From assembly GCF_036245645.1 (NCBI RefSeq), contig NZ_BTPE01000013.1, forward strand, positions 62,001 to 126,000: a stretch of DNA of 64,000 bases, read 5' to 3'. Positions 57,514 to 64,000 of this stretch are shown piece after piece. Below the pieces are notes generated by a model, which was given only the letters and a program-made list of their open reading frames with translations, was not told where the DNA came from and did no database searches. This DNA is from Algoriphagus taiwanensis (GTDB lineage: Bacteria > Bacteroidota > Bacteroidia > Cytophagales > Cyclobacteriaceae). Made by a program: the position numbers and the translations under genes. The stretch's first letter is position 1; each line of letters opens with the position of its first letter.

Positions 57514-59916
57514 ATGCAAAGACTCCTTCTTTTCACCTTCCTTTTGTTGAATTTCACTTCTTTTGGCTTTGGCCAAAGCATTCGTGTCGTTGACAAGGAG
57601 AGCCGTCAGCCGATCGAAGGGGTATTGATTTATTCTCAGGAGCTGGGAATCAGCAGACTTACCGATGCAAAAGGACAGGCGGATTTGTCAACGTTTGAAG
57701 GTATAAATGCCATTCAAGTTCAGATGATGGGCTATGAATCCCTCAAACTTTCTTGGGCTCAAATCCAATCGATGAATGGAGTGATCGAACTGGAAATCAG
57801 TCCTCTGGTATTGGATTTTGCAGTCATCTCTGCCAGCAGGTGGGAACAAAACAGCCAAGAAGTATCCAGTAAAATAGTCCGGCTCAATCCTGAACAGCTA
57901 TCCATACGCAATCCAGCCAACTCCGCAGATTGGCTGGGATCTTCGGGTGAGGTTTTTATCCAAAAAAGCCAACTGGGAGGAGGAAGTCCCATGATTCGGG
58001 GATTTTCTGCCAATCGCCTGCTTTATGCCATAGATGGGGTGAGAATGAATACGGCCATTTTCAGAAGCGGAAATCTCCAAAATGTCATTTCTCTGGATCC
58101 GTTTTCTCTGGGAAAAACAGAAATTTTATTTGGCCCCGGTTCGGTCATGTACGGCTCTGATGCGATAGGAGGAGTGATGAATTTTGAAACTTTGCAACCC
58201 CGAACAGAAGGCTTCAGCGGCAACTTAATCAGCAGATTATCCTCAGCTTACGGTGAAAAAACCTTCCACACGGATTTGTCCTACGGAGGCAAAAAATGGA
58301 AGTTTGTCACTAGCGCTACCCACTTTGGATATGGAGACCCAAAAATGGGAAATTCCGGAGGTCCAGATTCTTATCTCAGACTCAAATATGCCGGTCAGGT
58401 GGACGGAGAGGATGTGGAAATCAACAATCCTGATCCCTTGGTGCAGGTAGGAAGTGGCTATCAACAACTCAACCTCATGCAAAAAGCCGAATGGAAACCC
58501 AATGCCCGATCTACTTGGGACTATGGCTTTCATTATTCCAAAACCACCGATATTCCCAGATATGATCGTCTTCTGGAAGAGCGAAACGGAAAACTAAGAT
58601 TTGCCAGATGGGATTATGGTCCTCAGATTTGGATGATGAATAATCTGAAATGGACCTATCAGGCCGAAAACAAATGGTTTGATCAGGTAAAGGTGATTAT
58701 TGCGCAGCAATACTTCGAGGAAAGTCGTATCGACAGGAGATTTGAAAGCGTCTTGGAGTTTGACCGAAGAGAAAAAGTGAATGCCTACTCTCTCAATGCG
58801 GATTTTTTCAAAAGTCTAAAAAATGAGAATTATTTTACCTACGGACTGGAAGGGGTAACTAATCGGGTAGAATCCACCGGCTCGGAGAGAAATATAGAAT
58901 CAGGAGAATCTCAAAAAGCCTCGGCGAGGTACCCCGATTCGAATTGGGCCTCCTTGGCCGCTTATGGCAACTTTTTTGGAGTGCTTTCTTCTCAATGGAA
59001 AATTCAGACTGCCTTGCGCTACAATTGGGTAAGTCTGGATGCAGATTTTGGAAACAACACGGAGTTTTTTCCCCTACCCTTCAGTAAGGCCAGTCAACAA
59101 AATCAATCCCTTACCGGAAATCTTGGATTGGTCTACACTCCGGAGCCAAGCTTGTCCATCTCCCCTGTTTTCTCCACGGGCTTCAGAGCTCCAAATGTAG
59201 ATGACATCGGAAAAATTTTTGATTCAGAACCCGGCGCTGTGGTGGTTCCCAATCCTGATTTGAAACCAGAGTATGCCTATAATTTTGAACTCAATCTGAA
59301 CAAGCATTTTCAAAACAAGCTCAAAATCGACCTCACAGGCTTTGTTACTTACCTAGACAATGCCTTAGTCCGAAGACCCTTCGAGCTCAATGGAGAGGAT
59401 GAAATCATCTACGAAGGAGAGCTCAGCCAAGTCTTAGCCATACAAAACGCAGCATTCACCGAAGTCTATGGGATTCAAGCAGGTTTCGAATGGGCTCTAT
59501 CCCGAAACTGGGTTCTTACCTCCAGATACAATTGGCAGAAAGGGACGGAAGAATTGGACGATGCCACCCAAAGTCCTTCCCGCCATGCGGCTCCGGCATT
59601 TGGACTCACCCGATTGACCTATACCCATAAAGATCTTCGTATTGAACTTACCTCCCAATACAGCGCGGAGCGGTCGTTTGAAAACATGCCAGAAGAAGAG
59701 AAATCCAAGACTTTCATCTATGCTCAGGATGAAAACGGAAATCCCTATTCCCCGGCTTGGACCATCTTTAGCCTTAATGCCTCCTATCAGGCCTTTTCCT
59801 TTTTGCAGGTCAATGCCGGTGTGGAAAATATGGGAAATTTGCGCTATAGACCCTATAGTTCAGGGATTGTAGCTCCTGGGCGAAACTTTACCTTAAGCCT
59901 CAAAGCTTCTTTTTAA
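57514..59916 (+). CDS. TonB-dependent receptor (heme/siderophore-like)
   Basis: 800 residues from the ATG at 57514. A signal peptide ends at GFGQ (~21), followed by a CarboxypepD_reg-like domain (VVDKESRQPIEGVLIYSQEL). The plug shows VFIQKSQLGGGSPMIRGFSA, NRLLYAIDGVRMNTAIFRSG, LFGPGSVMYGSDAIGGVMNF, similar to HmuR/hemoglobin receptors. The barrel ends in a C-terminal aromatic (NFTLSLKASF). The last barrel motifs SPVFSTGFRAPNVDDIGKIF and GVENMGNLRYRPYSSG are usual in iron/heme receptors. FeoAB follow, supporting iron, but transcription links across the 60-kb mark are not shown. Confidence 0.92.
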   Translation: MQRLLLFTFLLLNFTSFGFGQSIRVVDKESRQPIEGVLIYSQELGISRLTDAKGQADLSTFEGINAIQVQMMGYESLKLSWAQIQSMNGVIELEISPLVLDFAVISASRWEQNSQEVSSKIVRLNPEQLSIRNPANSADWLGSSGEVFIQKSQLGGGSPMIRGFSANRLLYAIDGVRMNTAIFRSGNLQNVISLDPFSLGKTEILFGPGSVMYGSDAIGGVMNFETLQPRTEGFSGNLISRLSSAYGEKTFHTDLSYGGKKWKFVTSATHFGYGDPKMGNSGGPDSYLRLKYAGQVDGEDVEINNPDPLVQVGSGYQQLNLMQKAEWKPNARSTWDYGFHYSKTTDIPRYDRLLEERNGKLRFARWDYGPQIWMMNNLKWTYQAENKWFDQVKVIIAQQYFEESRIDRRFESVLEFDRREKVNAYSLNADFFKSLKNENYFTYGLEGVTNRVESTGSERNIESGESQKASARYPDSNWASLAAYGNFFGVLSSQWKIQTALRYNWVSLDADFGNNTEFFPLPFSKASQQNQSLTGNLGLVYTPEPSLSISPVFSTGFRAPNVDDIGKIFDSEPGAVVVPNPDLKPEYAYNFELNLNKHFQNKLKIDLTGFVTYLDNALVRRPFELNGEDEIIYEGELSQVLAIQNAAFTEVYGIQAGFEWALSRNWVLTSRYNWQKGTEELDDATQSPSRHAAPAFGLTRLTYTHKDLRIELTSQYSAERSFENMPEEEKSKTFIYAQDENGNPYSPAWTIFSLNASYQAFSFLQVNAGVENMGNLRYRPYSSGIVAPGRNFTLSLKASF

Positions 59917-59989
59917 AGAAAAGAAAATTCAATTTCGCATAACTTTAAGCCATTGAGGAAGTTATCTTTACCTACTTACTAATTTTCAG

Positions 59990-60625
59990 ATGGCTGCGAA
60001 AAAATTGGGATTGACCCTTGTTCTGCTTGCATTCTTGGCATTAGTCCCGGGAGGTTGTGGCATTCTCTGCAACAATCCCTGTGGATGCAATCCTACTTTC
60101 CCTGAGCAAAGTGCAAGAATCCGATCCTTTGAGCTATTTACCTTTTCCACAGGAGGGCAGCAAATCAATCCCACCCTTAATCAGCCTTACGATCAAGTGG
60201 TAAAAGCTTTCAGAATCAAGGAATTTGACCTGATTTCATCTGAAGAAAGGCCTTCAGGCTTTTCCTGGAATCTAGGCACAGCCTATGCATGCAGCCCTCC
60301 CCCGATTACAGTAGATAAAAAATTGATTGGACTCAGCATCATCAATCAGGAAGAGGTAATCCTGGGAGATGGTACACGATGGGAAGTGGGACAAGATCTT
60401 TCAGACTCTTTTGGCATGAATAGTTTCTTCAACTCCACTCTGATCCCCATTGACGAGTTCATAGGGGAAGGATTAACCTTGATTTTAGAGGATTTCTTTA
60501 AGGTGGGTTTGAAAAAAGACCCCGGAAATAATTTGGATCTCAAGCTCAGCTTCAACCTTGTCCTCGAAAACGGAGAAACATTCCAAATCTCCAATGAGAT
60601 TTTGAGCGTTCGTTCAAAAAACTGA
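59990..60625 (+). CDS. Hypothetical Cys-rich lipoprotein
   Basis: 211 residues. A lipobox lies in ALVPGGCGIL (Cys ~23), followed by an unusual Cys cluster C-G-I-L-C-N-N-P-C-G-C-N. The body, ~45-205, is a mixed alpha/beta sequence with no recognised motif, although it recalls DUF5034-type lipoproteins. Two more cysteines occur (AYACSPP). It lies between the TonB receptor and feoA, same strand, 73 nt after the receptor. A link to metal uptake is possible by position but not shown. Confidence 0.75.
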   Translation: MAAKKLGLTLVLLAFLALVPGGCGILCNNPCGCNPTFPEQSARIRSFELFTFSTGGQQINPTLNQPYDQVVKAFRIKEFDLISSEERPSGFSWNLGTAYACSPPPITVDKKLIGLSIINQEEVILGDGTRWEVGQDLSDSFGMNSFFNSTLIPIDEFIGEGLTLILEDFFKVGLKKDPGNNLDLKLSFNLVLENGETFQISNEILSVRSKN

Positions 60626-60669
60626 CAAAAATCTTCTTTATTTTTCTTTAGATTCATTCCAAATACCCC

Positions 60670-60677
60670 TACTTTTG
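60670..60677 (+). promoter_or_regulatory. Predicted -7 promoter box of feoAB
   Basis: TACTTTTG is an exact TAnnTTTG, 25 nt before the feoA ATG. No Fur-box-like palindrome was recognised nearby by eye. Confidence 0.45.
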
Positions 60678-60702
60678 CGGCACTAAGCCCAAAAAACGCC
60701 CA

Positions 60703-60924
60703 ATGACAGCTGATCAGCTCAGGATAGATCAAACCGGAAAAATCCTTGAAATTCTTCCCTCCCCATTGAAATTGAATTTGATGGAATTAGGATTCTTGCC
60801 CGGAAAAAAAATCACCCTGCAGCATGAAGCTCCTTCAGGTGGCCCAAAAGCATTCCGAATGGAAGAGACGCTCCTTGCGCTCAGAAAATCAGAGGCTGCA
60901 TTAATCGAAGTCGAACTGATCTGA
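60703..60924 (+). CDS. feoA: FeoA, ferrous iron transport protein A
   Basis: 73 residues, a single SH3-like FeoA domain. LKLNLMELGFLPGKKITLQH is the family signature, then PKAFRMEETLLALRKSEAAL. It is a small cytoplasmic partner of FeoB. FeoB starts 5 nt after its stop. It stands as a separate gene, not fused to FeoB as is often seen in Bacteroidetes gut species. Confidence 0.92.
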   Translation: MTADQLRIDQTGKILEILPSPLKLNLMELGFLPGKKITLQHEAPSGGPKAFRMEETLLALRKSEAALIEVELI

Positions 60925-60929
60925 AGCCC

Positions 60930-63062
60930 ATGTCTGAAGCCCTTCTTTCTTCTACCACACGCACACAAAAAGTTGCAATCATCGGGAATCCTAATGTGGG
61001 TAAATCGACGATTTTCAACTATCTGACCGGGTTAAACCAAAAAATCGGGAATTATCCCGGAGTGACCGTAGACAAGAAAACTGGCTTGCTCCATTTAAGC
61101 GAGGCGACTTTTGAGATTGTAGATCTACCCGGAACCTACAGTCTTTTCCCCAACTCAGAAGACGAAATCATTGCCCATAGGGTATTGAATCATACCCGGA
61201 TCGAAGACCGGCCGGATTTTGTGTTGATGGTCATTGACTCTTCCCAGCTTTCCAGAGGGCTTTTCCTGGCTTCCCAATTGATCGACCTAGGAGTCAATCT
61301 GGCTGTGATTCTGAACATGTCCGACCTTGCGGAAAAGAGAAAAATAGAGATCAAAACCTATGAGCTGTTCAAAGCACTCGGCGTGCCTATCGTATCTACC
61401 GATGCAAGAAGCCAAAAGGGACTTGATCAGGTCAAGCAATTAATCGGAGAGAAGAATTTCTCCAAAGCCTCCACCTTTGTGGATATACGTCAGGTGATTC
61501 CAGCTGAGATTTTGGATAGCGTAGCAGAAAGATTTCAACTCGAAAATCACTATCAGGCCTATCAGATGATCCGTTTTGGATCTAAGGATAAGGCCATGCC
61601 TGTCGAAGAAAGAAAATGGATTTCCGACCTTTTGGATTCCATTCAATTTAACTTGGAAGAAGCTCAACTTGAAGAAACTAAGCTGAGATACAAGAAGATC
61701 ACCGATTTGGTGACCAAGGCTGTGGCAAAAAAGGAAGAGGTGAAGCCCAAATCCAAATTTGATCAGCTTACCCTCCACCCCGTTTGGGGATATGTCATTT
61801 TTGGTTTGATCCTTTTACTGATTTTCCAGGCCATTTTCACCTGGGCCTCCTATCCCATGGACTGGATTGATGGATTCTTTGCGGACATCAGCACAAGACT
61901 TGTCGGCTGGCTACCGGAAGGTCCTTTGACCAGCTTATTAGCCGAGGGAATTGTGCCGGGAATCGGCGGCGTAGTGATTTTCATTCCACAAATCGCTCTT
62001 CTATTCGGTTTCTTGGCCATTTTGGAGGATACCGGATACATGTCTAGGGTGGTCTTTTTGATGGATAGATGGATGAGACCTTTTGGGCTTCATGGCAAAA
62101 GTATCGTACCGCTAGTATCAGGAGTAGCCTGCGCAATTCCGGGCATCATGGCCACACGCAATATTTCCAACTGGAAGGAAAAAATGATCACCATCATGGT
62201 AACCCCTCTGATGAGTTGCTCAGCAAGACTTCCGGTTTACATCATTTTGATCGGTCTTACGGTACCGGATGAAGTCGTGATGGGCTTTGTCAATTTGCAG
62301 GCCTTGGCCTTATTGAGCCTTTACCTGCTGGGCATTATTGGGGTTTTAATCACCTCCTTCTTTTTGAAGCTGATCCTGAAAACAGATGAAAAAAGCTTCC
62401 TACTCTCCGAGTTGCCTCCCTACCGGCTTCCAAGATGGGCTGATGTGGGGCTCACCATGATCGAAAAGTCCAAAACTTTCGTTTTCGAAGCAGGTAAGGT
62501 GATTTTAGCCATTTCTATTTTGCTTTGGGTTCTTGCCTCTTATGGCCCACCTAGTAGAATGGATCAAATCAGAGCAGAAGCTCAAGTCAAAATCGAACAA
62601 GCCAACGGAGAAGAAGAAATTGCCCTTATCGAGGCTGAAACCAGTTCCCTACTTCTTGAAAACTCCTTTATCGGCATCATGGGCAGAGCGATCGAACCTG
62701 TCATCCGACCCTTGGGATACGATTGGAAAATCGGGATAGCTTTGATCACCTCTTTTGCTGCCAGAGAAGTCTTCATCTCCACTATTGCTACTATCTATAG
62801 CATTGAGGGCGATGTAGAAGATGAATTGACCATACGTGAGAAGCTGGCCCAGCAAGTGAATGCCAATACCGGGGAAAAAACCTTCAATGTCGCAACTTCC
62901 TTCTCTTTGATGGTGTTTTATGTTTTTGCCATGCAGTGTATGAGTACGCTGGCGGTGGTAAAAAGAGAAACCAAAGGCTGGAGATGGCCAATTCTTCAGA
63001 CTATTTACATGTCTGGACTGGCCTATCTAACCGCATTCATCACCTACCAAATCCTATCTTAA
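60930..63062 (+). CDS. feoB: Ferrous iron transporter B
   Basis: 710 residues. The N-terminal G-domain has G1 GNPNVGKST, G2 region NYPGVTVDKKTG, G3 DLPGTYSLF, and G4 NMSD (usual form NxxD). The membrane core has two Gate regions and FeoB-type signatures: GIGGVVIFIPQIALLFGFLA, ILEDTGYMSRVVFLMDRWMR and VSGVACAIPGIMATRNISNW, MVTPLMSCSARLPVYIILIG. The two conserved Cys of the pore regions (GVACAIPG, LMSCSARLP) are present. Function: GTP-dependent Fe2+ uptake. It ends 3 nt before the small Cys-tail peptide. Confidence 0.97.
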   Translation: MSEALLSSTTRTQKVAIIGNPNVGKSTIFNYLTGLNQKIGNYPGVTVDKKTGLLHLSEATFEIVDLPGTYSLFPNSEDEIIAHRVLNHTRIEDRPDFVLMVIDSSQLSRGLFLASQLIDLGVNLAVILNMSDLAEKRKIEIKTYELFKALGVPIVSTDARSQKGLDQVKQLIGEKNFSKASTFVDIRQVIPAEILDSVAERFQLENHYQAYQMIRFGSKDKAMPVEERKWISDLLDSIQFNLEEAQLEETKLRYKKITDLVTKAVAKKEEVKPKSKFDQLTLHPVWGYVIFGLILLLIFQAIFTWASYPMDWIDGFFADISTRLVGWLPEGPLTSLLAEGIVPGIGGVVIFIPQIALLFGFLAILEDTGYMSRVVFLMDRWMRPFGLHGKSIVPLVSGVACAIPGIMATRNISNWKEKMITIMVTPLMSCSARLPVYIILIGLTVPDEVVMGFVNLQALALLSLYLLGIIGVLITSFFLKLILKTDEKSFLLSELPPYRLPRWADVGLTMIEKSKTFVFEAGKVILAISILLWVLASYGPPSRMDQIRAEAQVKIEQANGEEEIALIEAETSSLLLENSFIGIMGRAIEPVIRPLGYDWKIGIALITSFAAREVFISTIATIYSIEGDVEDELTIREKLAQQVNANTGEKTFNVATSFSLMVFYVFAMQCMSTLAVVKRETKGWRWPILQTIYMSGLAYLTAFITYQILS

Positions 63063-63065
63063 ATC

Positions 63066-63182
63066 ATGTGGCAGGAAGTAATCGTCGGATTGTTGGTTTT
63101 GGCAGCAGCTGTATTTTTGATCCGGAAGTTTATGGTCAAGCCCAAAACACAGCCGGGATGCGATAAATGCGCTAAGCCTTAA
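63066..63182 (+). CDS. FeoB-associated Cys-rich membrane peptide
   Basis: 38 residues. One N-terminal membrane helix (EVIVGLLVLAAAVFLIR) and a tail with two cysteines near the C-terminus (GCDKCAKP). This matches the FeoB-associated Cys-rich membrane peptides found after feoB in many bacteria. It starts 3 nt after the feoB stop, so co-expression is nearly certain. Its role, possibly redox or metal handling for FeoB, is unproven. Confidence 0.85.
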   Translation: MWQEVIVGLLVLAAAVFLIRKFMVKPKTQPGCDKCAKP

Positions 63183-63224
63183 GGAGCAATTTTCAGGTTC
63201 TGATTTTTTTGATACATTTAGCCC

Positions 63225-64000
63225 ATGGGCAAAATCGCCAGCCAAAGCATTCTCACTGCCGTTTTTTCTTACCTGGGTGTACTGATCGGTTATGTAAACG
63301 TCCTTTGGCTCTACCCCTATGCCCTTGATGCCAACGAACTGGGAATATTCCGAACCATTCAGGATTTAGCACTCCTTTTTGTTCCTTTTGCCCAGTTGGG
63401 TGTAGGCCACGGCATCACCCGGTATTTTCCCAAACTCGAATCCAATCAATCCGCTTTTCTAAGCTATGGATTGGCCTTTTCCCTTCTCGGATTTTTGGTC
63501 GTAGGAGCTTTATTTCTGGGATTTAAAGAGGAGGTGATTCGAATTTTTGCTGTCAACTCTCCTGAGGTTGTGGATTTCTTGGGAATAGTCCTGCTGATCA
63601 CCTTGTTTGCTCTCTTGGGAAGTGTGATGGATGCCTATGCCCGGTCTTTTCTGAAAGTGGCCGTTCCTACCTTCTTTCGGGAAGTTTTCCTTCGGTTTTT
63701 GACCTCAGTTTTGGTTTGCCTTTACCTTCTGGACTGGATTGATTTTGATCAGGTGATGATGGGTTTGATTGGGGTTTATGGCTTAGCCTTTCTGGGAGTA
63801 TTGATTTTTTTGGTTTGGAGAAAAGTTCTGGTTTTGGATTTTCGCTGGAAAAACTTCCCTCCGGGATTCAGAAGCTCATTTCTAAAGTTTAGTCTGATCA
63901 CTTTTTTAGCCACAGCTGCATCTACTTTGATTATGAAGATCGACAGCATCATGGTCAGTGCCATGGTCGGATTGGAAGCCAATGCCATCTATTCCATTGC
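63225..64000 (+). CDS. Polysaccharide flippase-like (MurJ/Wzx superfamily) protein, 5' part
   Basis: The first 258 residues are seen; the frame is open to the window end. At least six hydrophobic helices: SQSILTAVFSYLGVLIGYVN, TIQDLALLFVPFAQLGVGHG, and SYGLAFSLLGFLVVGALFLG among them, and a MATE-like SLIMKIDS-type helix is suggested by STLIMKIDSIMVSAMVGLEA. The IMKIDSIMVS motif is usual in oligosaccharide flippases. It starts 42 nt after the Cys-rich peptide. Its role in exopolysaccharide or lipid-linked glycan export is inferred. Confidence 0.82.
   Translation, partial: MGKIASQSILTAVFSYLGVLIGYVNVLWLYPYALDANELGIFRTIQDLALLFVPFAQLGVGHGITRYFPKLESNQSAFLSYGLAFSLLGFLVVGALFLGFKEEVIRIFAVNSPEVVDFLGIVLLITLFALLGSVMDAYARSFLKVAVPTFFREVFLRFLTSVLVCLYLLDWIDFDQVMMGLIGVYGLAFLGVLIFLVWRKVLVLDFRWKNFPPGFRSSFLKFSLITFLATAASTLIMKIDSIMVSAMVGLEANAIYSI

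Overview
The window comes from a Bacteroidota chromosome, most likely a marine or aquatic member of the Cytophagales (Algoriphagus/Cyclobacteriaceae-like). The case for this rests on protein families typical of the phylum (Bat/VWA proteins, DUF3078, TIGR02757, GlsA/GlsB-type acyltransferases, CarboxypepD-regulatory TonB receptors), weak Shine-Dalgarno sequences, phylum-type promoters with a TAnnTTTG -7 box, and a Bacteroidota-type green proteorhodopsin. The assignment is inferred from sequence reading alone. I saw no rRNA or tRNA gene, CRISPR array, insertion sequence or prophage.

Layout. 1-9.9 kb: 5' part of a TonB receptor, a short Bat-type VWA/TPR operon, thiolase, ApbE, a MORN-like repeat protein, then purC, a STAS protein, rnz and a YhhQ-type transporter packed together. 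10.2-15.6 kb (minus strand): DUF3078 protein, ppk1 and gyrB, each followed by a clear hairpin terminator. 15.6-18.8 kb: proteorhodopsin, lycopene cyclase and the beta-carotene-cleaving Blh enzyme, which together make a light-driven proton pump and the last two steps to its retinal; a 120-nt imperfect hairpin lies between the rhodopsin and crtY. 18.8-21.1 kb (minus): CoA-binding protein and a GlsB/GlsA-like pair for N-acyl amino acid (glycine) lipids. 21.2-30 kb: SDR, methyltransferase, class III aminotransferase, penicillin acylase, MsrB, TIGR02757, a hypothetical protein and a LysM protein. 30-40 kb: a tight NfeD / truncated globin / PlsC / GatC / TPR-membrane operon, an orphan ABC ATPase, PduO-type adenosyltransferase, ilvE, and prfB with its programmed +1 frameshift. 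40-47 kb: a RelE/ParE toxin-antitoxin pair, MFS and MATE transporters, M24 peptidase, Nudix hydrolase, Lrp regulator and a TPR protein.

47.2-49.9 kb holds a photolyase-family protein flanked by a 48-residue DUF2256 zinc-ribbon protein and a divergent TIGR03643 protein. 49.9-51.5 kb is a lipoprotein with two DUF4394-like halves. 51.6-57.3 kb is the most interesting stretch: rhodanese, small membrane protein, sterol-desaturase-family protein, TauE/SafE exporter, universal stress protein, Crp/Fnr regulator and type II sulfide:quinone oxidoreductase. Four 16-nt palindromes with consensus rGTGAyAAwTrTCACy lie here, each 21-22 nt upstream of a TAnnTTTG-like box. They precede the rhodanese, exporter, regulator and SQR genes. 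The regulator's recognition helix carries the R-E-x-x-x-R pattern that reads GTGA half-sites in E. coli CRP. I read this as a self-contained, autoregulated sulfide/sulfane-sulfur regulon.

57.5-63.2 kb looks iron-related: a TonB receptor, a Cys-rich lipoprotein, feoA, feoB and a 38-residue FeoB-associated Cys-tail membrane peptide. The window ends inside a polysaccharide flippase-like gene.
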